Of a stretch of DNA of 64,000 nt, positions 7,369-15,572 are shown in pieces. Source of the DNA: Acidobacteriota bacterium. GTDB lineage: Bacteria > Acidobacteriota > Vicinamibacteria > Vicinamibacterales > CAVVIG01. Position 1 is the stretch's first letter. The number at the start of each line of letters is the position of its first letter. The position numbers and the translations under genes were made by a program. Below the pieces are notes generated by a model. That model was not told the origin of the DNA. It ran no database searches and saw only the letters and a list, made by a program, of their open reading frames with translations. The stretch spans positions 310,001-374,000 of the forward strand of contig QHWB01000039.1 of NCBI GenBank assembly GCA_003222395.1, given 5' to 3'.

Positions 7369-9801
7369 ATGAATATCATCGGCAAACCCCGCCGCCGCGT
7401 CGACGGCCGCGCGAAGGCGACCGGTCAGACGAAGTTCGCCGACGACATCATGCTGCCGCGCATGGTGCACTGTAAGCTCCTGCGATCCACGGCGCCGCAC
7501 GCGCGCATTGTCCGCATCGACGCGGCGCGCGCGCGCGCCCACCCGGGCGTGCTCCTCATCCTGGACGGCCGCGACTTCCCGATTCCGTACGGCATCCTCC
7601 CCGTGAGCCAGGACGAGCACGCGCTCGCCGTCGATCGCGTTCGCTTCGTCGGCGATCCGGTCGCTGCCGTCATCGCACGCGACGAGCTGACTGCGTTCGA
7701 AGCGCTCGATCTGATCGACGTCGAGTACGAACCGCTGCGGACGTTCGCGGCGCCCGAAGACAGCCTGCAGCACGACGACCCTCGCATCCACGAGTACGGC
7801 GATCGCGGCAACATCCACAAGCTCGTCTCGCTCGAATTCGGAGACGTCGGACGCGCGCTCGCCGATGCAGACAAGGTGTTCGAGGACACGTTCTTCTATC
7901 AGGGCAATACGCACCTGCCGATCGAGCAGCATGCCGCAGTGGCGGCGAAGGATCCCGACGGCAAGCTCGTGCTCTGGTCGAGCACGCAGACGCCGCACTA
8001 CGTCCACCGGGCGCTCGCGAAGGCGCTCGACATGCCGGCCGCGCATATCCGAGTCGTCGCGACTCCCAACGGCGGCGGCTTCGGCGGCAAGAGCGATCCC
8101 TTCAACCACGAGATTGTGATCGCAAAGGCGGCGTGGCTGCTCGACCGTCCCGTGAAGATCTGCCTCACGCGCGAAGAGGTGTTCTACTGCCATCGCGGTC
8201 GCCATCCGGTGCTGATGCGGATGAAGACCGGAGTGAACGACGACGGCACGATCACCGGGATGGAAGTGCAGACCGTTCTCGACGGCGGCGCGTATGGATC
8301 GTACGGCGTCGCGAGCACGTTCTACACCGGCGCGCTGCAGACGGTCACGTACCACATCCCGGCGTACCGGTTTCAGGGTTGCCGCGTGTTCACGAACAAG
8401 CCGCCCTGCGGGCCGAAGCGAGGCCATGGCACGCCGCAAAGCCGTTTCGGCCAGGAGATTCAGCTCGACAAGATTGCCGACGCGCTCGGCCTCGACCCCG
8501 CAGACCTTCGCCTGCGCATCGTCGAAAAGCCTGAAACGTTGACGGCCAACTATCTGCGCCTGGGCACCATCGGTCTCGCCGAATGCATCCGCCGCGTCAC
8601 GCGCGCGGCCGACTGGTCGTCGAAGCATCGCAGGCTGCCGTTCGGACGCGGCGTCGGACTGGCCTGTTCGTCGTATCTGTCGGGCGCAGGGCTCCCGATC
8701 TACTGGAACGACATGCCGCATTCCGGCGTGCAGTTGAAGCTCGATCGCAGCGGCGGCGTCACCGCGTTCTGCGGCGCCACCGAAATCGGTCAAGGCTCGG
8801 ACGATGTCCTGGTCGCCTGCGTGGCGGAAGTCCTCGGCATCGATCCAATCGACATCCGCGCCGTCACGGGCGACACCGATCTGACGCCGGTCGATCTCGG
8901 CTCGTACTCGAGCCGCGTGACGCTGATGATGGGCAACGCGGCCATCCAGGCCGCCGAGCGCGCGCGAGACCTTCTGGCAGACTCCGTGTCGCGCAAGCTC
9001 GCGGTCCCGAAAGACCGGCTCGTGTTCGCCGATCGCCGCGTGTTCGATACCGAGAACCCATCGGTCGGTATCGCGTTCGCGGAAGCCGTGCAGCTCGCCG
9101 AGGCAGCATTCGGCACGATTGGGACGACCGGCTCGTACACGCCGCCGCGATCGGCTGCCCGGTTCAAGGGCGGAGGCGTGGGACCGTCGCCGACTTACTC
9201 GTACTCGGCGGCAATCGTCGAAGTGGACGTCGATCCCGCGACCGGATGGATTCATGTGCCGCGCGTGTGGATCGCGCACGACATCGGCCGCGCGCTCAAC
9301 CCGACGCTCGTGCGCGGTCAGGTCGAAGGAAGCGTCTACATGGCGCTCGGCGAAGCGCTGATGGAGGAGCAGATCTTCCGGCGTCTGCCGCCGCGTCTAT
9401 CGCACGCGCTCGTCCACAAGTTTCCGTCGATCCTCGAGTACAAGAGTCCGACGACGATGGACATGCCGGAGGTGTTCACGGAGTTGATCGAAGAACCCGA
9501 TCCGCGCGGTCCATTCGGCGCGAAGGAAGTTGGTCAGGGGCCGCTGCTGCCGGTGATGCCCGCAGTCGCCAACGCCGTGTTCGACGCAGTTGGCGTACGC
9601 ATCGACGAAGTGCCGACCACACCGGAAAAGATCCTGAAAGCGCTCGAAGCCAAAGCCGCCGGCAAGCCGGCGCGCTACGGCCCGTCACACTTCCCAGACG
9701 TCCCGTGGCCCGAGCCGCTGCAAGTGCCGCCGCCATGGGAAGGTGGAGATGGAAAAGCTCGCGGCCCTGAAAGGGCCACGCCACAGGTCATTCAGTCATG
9801 A
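7369..9801 (+). CDS. molybdenum hydroxylase large (Mo-cofactor) subunit, 4-hydroxybenzoyl-CoA reductase alpha-like
   Basis: Catalytic subunit holding the molybdopterin cofactor. Its 810 residues cover the two standard domains: an N-terminal a/b hammerhead (IIGKPRRRVDGRAKATGQTK) and the cofactor-binding domain with GGGFGGKSDPF, the loop NKPPCGPKRGHGTPQ, GATEIGQGSDDV and GPFGAKEVGQGPLLP near the end. The KPxCG-RGHG loop and the special FAD subunit next door resemble 4-hydroxybenzoyl-CoA reductase more than CO dehydrogenase, but substrate choice is an inference. The 3' end contains a small palindrome (GGCCCTGAAAGGGCC) that probably lengthened the C-terminus. The stop overlaps the next start (ATGA). 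Confidence 0.9.
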   Translation: MNIIGKPRRRVDGRAKATGQTKFADDIMLPRMVHCKLLRSTAPHARIVRIDAARARAHPGVLLILDGRDFPIPYGILPVSQDEHALAVDRVRFVGDPVAAVIARDELTAFEALDLIDVEYEPLRTFAAPEDSLQHDDPRIHEYGDRGNIHKLVSLEFGDVGRALADADKVFEDTFFYQGNTHLPIEQHAAVAAKDPDGKLVLWSSTQTPHYVHRALAKALDMPAAHIRVVATPNGGGFGGKSDPFNHEIVIAKAAWLLDRPVKICLTREEVFYCHRGRHPVLMRMKTGVNDDGTITGMEVQTVLDGGAYGSYGVASTFYTGALQTVTYHIPAYRFQGCRVFTNKPPCGPKRGHGTPQSRFGQEIQLDKIADALGLDPADLRLRIVEKPETLTANYLRLGTIGLAECIRRVTRAADWSSKHRRLPFGRGVGLACSSYLSGAGLPIYWNDMPHSGVQLKLDRSGGVTAFCGATEIGQGSDDVLVACVAEVLGIDPIDIRAVTGDTDLTPVDLGSYSSRVTLMMGNAAIQAAERARDLLADSVSRKLAVPKDRLVFADRRVFDTENPSVGIAFAEAVQLAEAAFGTIGTTGSYTPPRSAARFKGGGVGPSPTYSYSAAIVEVDVDPATGWIHVPRVWIAHDIGRALNPTLVRGQVEGSVYMALGEALMEEQIFRRLPPRLSHALVHKFPSILEYKSPTTMDMPEVFTELIEEPDPRGPFGAKEVGQGPLLPVMPAVANAVFDAVGVRIDEVPTTPEKILKALEAKAAGKPARYGPSHFPDVPWPEPLQVPPPWEGGDGKARGPERATPQVIQS
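9762..9783 (+). repeat. small palindromic element in the 3' end of the Mo-subunit gene
   Basis: GGCCCTGAAAGGGCCACGCC carries a near-perfect palindrome, GGCCCTgaAAGGGCC. The same core CCCTGAAAGGGCCGCGCTAC is found inside the next gene, and a degenerate form lies at 60.41 kb. Here it is translated as part of the last 15 residues. Confidence 0.7.
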
Positions 9802-10919
9802 TGAGGCTTCCTCACTTTCGGTTCCATGCGCCGCGGACGGTGCAGGAGGCCGCGGATCTCCTCGCATCGGCGTCTCCGGGCGAGGCGATGATCGTGGCCG
9901 GCGGCACCGATCTGCTGCCGAACATGAAACGGCGTCAGCAGGTCCCGTCGACGTTGATCGGGCTCCGAGGGATTGCGGAACTCCGCGCGATCTCGAACGG
10001 CAACGCTTCGGCGACGCTCAGGGTCGCTCCGAGCCCGTCGAGAGGCGACGGTCTCACGATCGGCGCGAGCGTCACGCTGTCCGCGCTCGTCGGCGACGAG
10101 CGCGTGCGTCGCGCCTATACCGGCCTGTGGCAGGCCGCCTCGCAGGTCGCGACGCCGCTTCTGCGGAACATGGGCACGATTGGGGGCAATCTGTGCCTCG
10201 ACACACGCTGCAACTATTACGACCAGAACTACGAATGGCGCAAGGCGATCGATTTCTGCATGAAGAAGGATGATCGCAGCCCTGAAAGGGCCGCGCTACC
10301 TGGGAGGGCCGCGCTACAGGTGTGCTGGGTGGCGACGTCGAGTCCAAGGTGTCTCGCCGTGTCGTCAAGCGATACCGCGCCGATGTTGATGGCGCTCGGC
10401 GCGTCGGTCGACCTCACCTCTGCTGCCGGCGTCCGCTCGATACCACTTGCCGACCTGTATCGCAACGACGGCATCCACTACCTGACCCGGCGCCCGGACG
10501 AGATCCTGACGAGCATCCGCGTTCCCGGTGCTGATGGATGGAAGAGCACCTACTGGAAGCTGCGGCGCCGCGGTTCTTTCGATTTTCCTGTGCTGTCGGT
10601 GGCCGCCGCCGCAAAGATGAGAGGCGAAACGGTTGAAGCGGCGCGCATCGTGCTCGGCGCCGTGGCCTCCCGTCCGGTCGCGTCCGAAAACGCTGCGGCG
10701 GCCCTCGTAGGCCGCCGGCTCACGGATGACATCATCGCGGAAGCGGCGGAGCTTGCGGCCGTCCCGTCGAGGCCGATGGATAACACCGATTTCACACTCG
10801 TATGGCGGAAACGTGTCACTCGCGATTTTGTGTCGTATGCGCTGCGGGAACTGCGCGGCGACGAAACGACCGACCTCCGCCGCCGCCTTCACGCCTGGCA
10901 CGTCGTCCCAGGCGTCTGA
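9798..10919 (+). CDS. molybdenum hydroxylase FAD subunit with extra [4Fe-4S] site (HcrB-like)
   Basis: FAD-binding medium subunit of the same complex; the N-terminal FAD signature is MIVAGGTDLLPNMKRRQ and the second is MGTIGGNLCLDTRC. After it, CNYYDQNYEWRKAIDFCMKK plus two later cysteines (VCWVA and RCLAV) give the cysteine pattern that in 4-hydroxybenzoyl-CoA reductase beta subunits binds an additional [4Fe-4S] cluster. This supports the reductase-type assignment. Between the second and third of these cysteine blocks, about 15 residues (around DRSPERAALPGRAALQ) are encoded by a duplicated palindromic DNA element not expected in the family. The reading frame stays open, so the protein is probably still made. 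Confidence 0.88.
   Translation: MMRLPHFRFHAPRTVQEAADLLASASPGEAMIVAGGTDLLPNMKRRQQVPSTLIGLRGIAELRAISNGNASATLRVAPSPSRGDGLTIGASVTLSALVGDERVRRAYTGLWQAASQVATPLLRNMGTIGGNLCLDTRCNYYDQNYEWRKAIDFCMKKDDRSPERAALPGRAALQVCWVATSSPRCLAVSSSDTAPMLMALGASVDLTSAAGVRSIPLADLYRNDGIHYLTRRPDEILTSIRVPGADGWKSTYWKLRRRGSFDFPVLSVAAAAKMRGETVEAARIVLGAVASRPVASENAAAALVGRRLTDDIIAEAAELAAVPSRPMDNTDFTLVWRKRVTRDFVSYALRELRGDETTDLRRRLHAWHVVPGV
10272..10321 (+). repeat. duplicated palindromic element inserted in frame in the FAD-subunit gene
   Basis: Two copies of a GGGCCGCGCTAC word: one after the palindrome GCCCTgaaAGGGC, one after CTGGGA. The segment splits what in homologues is a short link between two iron-sulfur ligands. Length is consistent with a net in-frame insertion. 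The same core is at 9.77 kb. Confidence 0.7.
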
Positions 10920-10927
10920 CAATGTTG

Positions 10928-11152
10928 TTACGAGTGAGGTGAGTTGTGATCGTCGCGGACGAACGCTCCGTCGCGGGTTCTGGCCAGAAATCGCGCGTCA
11001 ACGAGCGCGCCCAGCACCGCGTCGCACGCCGTTTCGTCGAGACGCCATAAGCGCCGCGCCTGTTCTGCCGTCAGCCGCAGTCCAGGCATCTCGAGAAACT
11101 CACCGCGAATACGCTGGACGACGTCCTGAATCCCTCTGCTGGTCTCTATCAT
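10928..11152 (-). CDS. small conserved winged-helix-like protein
   Basis: Product of 74 residues with a clear pattern: IRGEFLEMPGLRLTAEQARRL, then a second helix pair ending LVDARFLARTRDGAFVR. The order EMPGLRLT-QA-RLW-LD looks like a small helix-turn-helix domain and is of a type I have seen among acidobacterial proteins. Its function is unknown; DNA binding is only a suggestion. It is convergent with the molybdenum hydroxylase operon. A run of G bases upstream (GGGGGGTCG) could serve as ribosome site. Confidence 0.65.
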   Translation of the reverse strand: MIETSRGIQDVVQRIRGEFLEMPGLRLTAEQARRLWRLDETACDAVLGALVDARFLARTRDGAFVRDDHNSPHS

Positions 11153-11287
11153 CGACCCCCCGACAGACTTGACGGCTCCGTACTATTCAGCCGTCTTATT
11201 CATGCGAGGTGCCAGCCGACGACCACAGAATGGCGCTGCAACGCAGCCGTTTCCGAAAAGACCAGCCGCAATTTCGTCCGAACGAAT
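11153..11287. other. intergenic, no gene recognised
   Basis: I see nothing supportable here. The plus-strand ORF that begins at 11209 has no plausible composition or motif. Confidence 0.5.
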
Positions 11288-11512
11288 TCAGTCTGTGCAG
11301 TAAATCCAGCCAACCCCAGCCGCGCGGCCTTCTACCTTTCTTTTCGTCTTCCGCCTGTCGGCCCAATATTTCTTCATGCGCCGCGAAACTGCTGCCGACG
11401 TGCCGCGACGACGACGCCGCCGCCTCCGGCGGTCATCTCCATCGATGCTCGCGGCCGCGATCGCAGCCTGACGGCGGCGACGGGCGCCGAACAAATCGGG
11501 AAAGGCCGCCAC
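11288..11512 (-). CDS. possible small basic protein
   Basis: A 74-residue ORF starting at GTG 11512 with AGGAGG four bases upstream on the minus strand. It has an arginine run in the middle and then AAVSRRMKKYWADRRKTKRK. That segment resembles the C-terminal basic motif of the small protein at 19453 (AREKIRQAQLKRWAKQK), which favours a real protein. Against it are the low-complexity Arg run and the poor C-terminus. Could be a decayed gene. Confidence 0.4.
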   Translation of the reverse strand: MAAFPDLFGARRRRQAAIAAASIDGDDRRRRRRRRRGTSAAVSRRMKKYWADRRKTKRKVEGRAAGVGWIYCTD

Positions 11513-11579
11513 AGAACCTCCTGACGCTAAGAATTGGCCTATCGGCTAGCGGATTAGCCTATGAATGTCAACGGCCGTG

Positions 11580-12452
11580 TCAATAGCCGCTCGACGTGAT
11601 CGACGGCTTTTCTCCCCGAGCCTGCTGAACGATCTTGACGCCCGCGCTGGCGCCGACTCTCGTCGCGCCCGCCGCGATCATCGCCTTCAGCCCCTCGAGA
11701 TCGCGAACGCCGCCGGCGGCCTTGACGCCCATCTCGGCGCCGACGACGCGGCGCATGAGAGCGACGTCGGCGGCCGTCGCGCCGCCGGGACCGAAGCCGG
11801 TCGACGTCTTCACGTAATCGGCGCCCGCCGCCTTGGCGACCGTGCACGCCGTGATCTTTTCGTCGTCGGTGAGCAGCGCCGCTTCGATGATGACCTTGCT
11901 CAGCGCGCCGCATTCGCGGCACGGCGCGGTCACCGCCTCGATATCGCGCTCGACGCCGCGCAGGTCGCCCGACTTGAGCGCGCCCACGTTAATCACCATG
12001 TCGATCTCGCGCGCGCCGTCGAAGATCGCGCGCTGCGTCTCGTAGCCCTTCACGTCGGCTGTCGTCGCGCCGAGCGGAAACCCGACGACCGAGCAGACGC
12101 CGACGCCGCTGCCGGCGAGCAGCCGCGCGCACGTTGCCACCCACGTCGGGTTGACGCACACGGTCGCGAACTTGAACTGCGCCGCTTCGCGGCACAGCTC
12201 CTCGATTTGCCGTTTTGTCGCGTCGGGTTTGAGGAGCGTGTGATCGATCATCGACGCGACCGCAGCGGGCGCGCCGCCCGTCGCATGGACGCCGACGCGC
12301 GTGGCGCCGGCGTCGATGACGCCGCGCAGCCGATCCGGACAGCAGTCGTAGAGGACGGAATGGCATGCGCATCGCGCAGCCGGCCGGAGCGCGGTCGAGG
12401 ACATTTCCTGGACGATGATGTCGATCAGGCGCTGCAGCTCTTCTCTGGTCAC
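11580..12452 (-). CDS. deoC: deoxyribose-phosphate aldolase, N-terminally extended
   Basis: Cleaves 2-deoxyribose 5-phosphate to glyceraldehyde 3-phosphate and acetaldehyde in deoxynucleoside breakdown. The class I aldolase core is intact: [36 protein letters not shown], the catalytic lysine regions KVIIEAALL and YVKTSTGFG, and GVKAAGGVR. About 65 residues precede the core, including [11 protein letters not shown]. The extension is translated, since GTG 12452 overlaps the stop of the upstream gene by four bases (GTGA). The ORF-track start at 12524 lies inside that gene and is less likely. Together with the RpiB-like gene it forms a small pentose-phosphate operon. Cysteine-rich N-terminal extensions on DeoC occur in some microcompartment-type gene sets, but no shell protein gene is seen here. 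Confidence 0.92.
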   Translation of the reverse strand: MTREELQRLIDIIVQEMSSTALRPAARCACHSVLYDCCPDRLRGVIDAGATRVGVHATGGAPAAVASMIDHTLLKPDATKRQIEELCREAAQFKFATVCVNPTWVATCARLLAGSGVGVCSVVGFPLGATTADVKGYETQRAIFDGAREIDMVINVGALKSGDLRGVERDIEAVTAPCRECGALSKVIIEAALLTDDEKITACTVAKAAGADYVKTSTGFGPGGATAADVALMRRVVGAEMGVKAAGGVRDLEGLKAMIAAGATRVGASAGVKIVQQARGEKPSITSSGY

Positions 12453-13078
12453 GGATGTTCGAGATCTCTGATTTTCGCGAGCCGGCGGATGTAGCGCGAC
12501 TCGCGCATCGGCGTCGTCAGCCACGTCGCGACGATCGCGCGCGCTTCGTCCGGGCCGACGAGCGTCGCGCCGAGGGTGAGGACGTTCGCGCCGTTGTGCT
12601 CGCGCGAATACCGGGCGATGAGCTCCGTGGTCGCCATGACGGCCCGCACGCCGGCGATCTTGTTTGCCGCGATTGCCGATCCGATTCCTGCGCCATCGAT
12701 CGCGATGCCGGCGTCGGCCTCGCCGCGGGAGACCGCGCGAGCGACCGAAGCCGCCACGTCGGGATAATCGACTGGATCGGCCGAGTCGGTTCCGAGATCC
12801 TGCACGGTCAGGCCGCGCCCCCGAAGAAACGCGACGAGCGCCCGCCGCAGCGCGATCCCGGTGTGATCGCTCGCGATCGCCACGGCCCGGATGTCGGCGC
12901 GCGGCGCGAGCGACGCCTCGTCGGTCGTGGTGCGCCCCTCGTGGACGACGGTCACGCGTTTGTCCTTCAGCGTATCGTGCGCGAGCGGCGTGATGTGGCC
13001 GCCGCGCGACAGCATCACGGTGTCGCCGCGCGTCAACACGCGCGCGTCGGCTTCCGTGATGATGTCGAACCGTTTCAT
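12449..13078 (-). CDS. RpiB/LacAB-like sugar-phosphate isomerase with altered active site
   Basis: Belongs to the ribose 5-phosphate isomerase B family, which would interconvert ribose 5-phosphate and ribulose 5-phosphate. A 60-residue N-terminal segment ([24 protein letters not shown]) precedes the RpiB core starting [13 protein letters not shown]. The loop that in Escherichia coli reads LICGTG and carries the catalytic cysteine reads [15 protein letters not shown] here, so the cysteine is replaced by aspartate. The downstream [10 protein letters not shown] motif is kept. Substrate or mechanism may therefore differ. Translationally coupled to deoC. Divergent from hpt, with about 52 bp between the start codons. 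Confidence 0.85.
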   Translation of the reverse strand: MKRFDIITEADARVLTRGDTVMLSRGGHITPLAHDTLKDKRVTVVHEGRTTTDEASLAPRADIRAVAIASDHTGIALRRALVAFLRGRGLTVQDLGTDSADPVDYPDVAASVARAVSRGEADAGIAIDGAGIGSAIAANKIAGVRAVMATTELIARYSREHNGANVLTLGATLVGPDEARAIVATWLTTPMRESRYIRRLAKIRDLEHP

Positions 13079-13130
13079 GGGTATGATGTCGCCGCCTTCG
13101 CCAGGGCTGCGGCGGCCAGGGCGCCTTCTT

Positions 13131-13655
13131 ATGATCGACCTGCGACCGACTGAAATCCTACTATCTGCCGACCAGATTCAAAAGCGCGTCGCGTCGATGG
13201 CGCTCGAGATCCGCGACGACTTCCCGGATGATCTGCACGTCGTCGCCGTCCTCAAAGGCGCGTTCATCTTCCTGTCCGATCTCATTCGCCACATGCCCGG
13301 GCAGGTGTCGCTCGATTTCATGGCGGTGTCGAGCTACGCCAAGGGCACGACGACCTCCGGCGAGGTACGGCTGCAGAAGGATCTCGATACGACGCTCGAC
13401 GGCCGCAACGTCGTCATCGTCGAGGACATCGTGGACACGGGGCTGACGCTCACCTACCTTCAGGAAATCCTGCGCGCGCGCAATCCACGGACGCTGCGCA
13501 CGGCGTGCCTGCTCAGCAAGCCGTCACGGCGGAAGGTGAACGTGAAAGTCGAGTACATCGGCTTCGAGATCGAGGATCGGTTCGTCGTCGGCTACGGCCT
13601 CGACTACGCCGAGCAGTACCGCAACCTGCCGTACATCTCGGTCGTCGGCGGCTGA
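13131..13655 (+). CDS. hpt: hypoxanthine phosphoribosyltransferase
   Basis: Purine salvage enzyme forming IMP/GMP from hypoxanthine/guanine and PRPP. Recognised by the N-terminal [24 protein letters not shown], the flexible loop [11 protein letters not shown] and the PRPP-binding [13 protein letters not shown], ending with [16 protein letters not shown] 13131 gives 174 residues, the normal length; the ORF-track start at 12891 reads antisense through the rpiB-like gene. Confidence 0.95.
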   Translation: MIDLRPTEILLSADQIQKRVASMALEIRDDFPDDLHVVAVLKGAFIFLSDLIRHMPGQVSLDFMAVSSYAKGTTTSGEVRLQKDLDTTLDGRNVVIVEDIVDTGLTLTYLQEILRARNPRTLRTACLLSKPSRRKVNVKVEYIGFEIEDRFVVGYGLDYAEQYRNLPYISVVGG

Positions 13656-13746
13656 CGTTTCCTCTTTCACACTTTATTCTTTTTCTTCGCCGCGTCCGCT
13701 TCCACCGGCGATAAGGTGTCCCTCTCACTTCACGAAGGAGGGGGCA

Positions 13747-15492
13747 ATGAACCGCAGGAGTTTCCTCCAGCTGAGCGCGGCCGCGGGAGCAGGCGCGTCG
13801 TTGAACACGACGATCGGCGTCCGCGAAGCGACGGCGCAGACGGCGGCGCCCGCGGCGCCGGCGACGTTCAACGAAGCGACGATCACGCAGATGAAGGCGG
13901 CCATGGCCGCCGGGCGGACCAGCGCCGTGGAACTGACGACGTTCTATTTGAATCGCATTCAGGCGATCGACGAACGCGGACCCGGGCTCAATTCGGTGAT
14001 CGAGCTGAATCCCGACGCGCTTGGGATCGCGCAGAACGCCGACGCGATGCGCCTCAGAGGGCGCGCCGTCGGCCCGCTGAACGGTATTCCCATCCTGCTG
14101 AAAGACAACATCGACACGGGCGATTCGATGCAGACGACCGCCGGATCGTTCGCGCTCGCGGGAGCGCCCGCGGTTCAGGATTCGACGGTCGCTGCGAAGC
14201 TGCGCGCCGCCGGCGCCGTGATTCTCGGCAAGGCGAACCTGAGCGAGTGGGCGAATTTCCGATCGTTTCATTCGTCGAGCGGATGGAGCGGACGCGGCGG
14301 TCAGTGCAACAACCCGTACGCGATCGATCGCAATCCATGCGGATCGAGCTCGGGCTCCGGCGCGGCCGCGTCGGCGAATCTCTGCGCCGCCGCGCTCGCA
14401 ACCGAAACCGACGGCAGCATCGTCTGCCCCGCCAGCCTGTGCGGCATCGTCGGCATCAAGCCGACCGTCGGCGTCACGAGCCGCGGCGGCGTCGTGCCGA
14501 TTTCGCACACACAGGACACGATCGGTCCGCACGCGCGCACGGTCGCCGATGCGGCCGCCGTGCTGACGGCGATTGCGAGCCGCAAACCCGACCCGCGCGA
14601 CGCGGCGACCGGCGGCGTGCCGCTGGGATGGCGCGGACGCTTCGGTCGGCCTGCGCTCCCGGCGGACTATTCGCCGTTCGTCAATCCCGACGGCCTGCGC
14701 GGCGCGCGGATCGGCATCACGCGTCAGGGCGTCGACGGTGCGAGCCCGGCGGTCGGGACGTTGTTCGACACCGCCATCGCGGCGATGCGCAGCGCCGGCG
14801 CGATGCTCGTCGACCTCGACGCCGCCGGTTTCGTGTTCCCGCCGGCCGACGGCGAATTCCTCGTGCTGGTATTCGATTTCAAGATCGATCTGCAGAACTA
14901 TTTCTCGACACGCGTCGGCGTGCCGATGGCCGGACGGACGCTGGCGGACGCGATCGCGTTCAACAGCGCGAACGCCGCGACCGAAATGCCGTTCTTCGCG
15001 CAGGAAATATTCGAGCTCGCGCAGTCGATCGACGTGAGCAGTCCGGACGCCCCCCAGGCGGCGTTCGGCGGCCTCACGTACAACCAGGCGCTCGATATCG
15101 ATCAGGCGTCCGGCGTGAATGGCATCGACAAGGCGCTGTCCGATTTCAACCTGCAGGCGATCGCGACGCCGACCGGGACGCCGTCGTGGACGACGGATCT
15201 GATCAACGGCGATCACTTCCAGTTCGCGACGTCGACGCTCGCTGCCGTGGTCGGCTACCCGATCGTGAACGTGCCGATGGGCGACGTGTTCGGTCTGCCG
15301 GTGGGACTCAGCTTCATCGGCACGGCGTTCAGCGAGCCGACGCTCATCGGTCTCGCGGCCGGCTTCGAGCACGTGGCGCAGGCGCGCATCGTTCCACAGC
15401 TGTTCGCGTCGCTTCCGCTCGACAACGTCAAAGGCATACCGCTGGCGAAGCGCCGTCATTCGCCCGAACGGCGGCGGCATCAGTTCATGTAA
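13747..15492 (+). CDS. amidase (amidase-signature family) with Tat-type signal
   Basis: Hydrolyses an amide of unknown identity, probably outside the cytoplasm because the N-terminus MNRRSFLQLSAAAGAGA has a twin-arginine motif and hydrophobic stretch. The amidase-signature triad is visible: Lys in ILLKDNIDT, Ser-Ser in NPCGSSSGSGAAAS, and the nucleophile region ALATETDGSIVCPAS. The product has 581 residues with the usual C-terminal closing strand region VGYPIVNVPMG. The ATG is preceded by GAAGGAGGGGGC, a strong ribosome site. A heptamer array follows the stop codon. Confidence 0.92.
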   Translation: MNRRSFLQLSAAAGAGASLNTTIGVREATAQTAAPAAPATFNEATITQMKAAMAAGRTSAVELTTFYLNRIQAIDERGPGLNSVIELNPDALGIAQNADAMRLRGRAVGPLNGIPILLKDNIDTGDSMQTTAGSFALAGAPAVQDSTVAAKLRAAGAVILGKANLSEWANFRSFHSSSGWSGRGGQCNNPYAIDRNPCGSSSGSGAAASANLCAAALATETDGSIVCPASLCGIVGIKPTVGVTSRGGVVPISHTQDTIGPHARTVADAAAVLTAIASRKPDPRDAATGGVPLGWRGRFGRPALPADYSPFVNPDGLRGARIGITRQGVDGASPAVGTLFDTAIAAMRSAGAMLVDLDAAGFVFPPADGEFLVLVFDFKIDLQNYFSTRVGVPMAGRTLADAIAFNSANAATEMPFFAQEIFELAQSIDVSSPDAPQAAFGGLTYNQALDIDQASGVNGIDKALSDFNLQAIATPTGTPSWTTDLINGDHFQFATSTLAAVVGYPIVNVPMGDVFGLPVGLSFIGTAFSEPTLIGLAAGFEHVAQARIVPQLFASLPLDNVKGIPLAKRRHSPERRRHQFM

Positions 15493-15495
15493 CGG

Positions 15496-15572
15496 ATGCT
15501 GAGGGCTGGGGACTGAGGGCTGGGGCTGGGGCTGGCGGCTGGGGCAACCAGCAACCAGCCACCAACAACCAG
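15496..15572. repeat. heptanucleotide repeat array (GCTGGGG / ACCAGCA) with strand switch
   Basis: Units GCTGAGG, GCTGGGG, ACTGAGG, GCTGGGG and variants are followed by ACCAGCA, ACCAGCC, ACCAACA, ACCAGCT. The second half is roughly the complement of the first, so the array can fold on itself. It lies between the converging ends of the amidase and amidohydrolase genes and may act as a bidirectional terminator. Words resemble those at 51.9 kb. Confidence 0.9.

Noticed and set aside
7222-9279. 685-residue minus-strand ORF
   Set aside because: Antisense to the Mo-subunit gene, which carries all family motifs; typical high-GC shadow frame.
11209-11586. 125-residue plus-strand ORF
   Set aside because: No ribosome site or motif, and it overlaps a better minus-strand candidate.
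13513-15480. 655-residue minus-strand ORF
   Set aside because: Antisense to the amidase gene and rich in R/A/D without domains.
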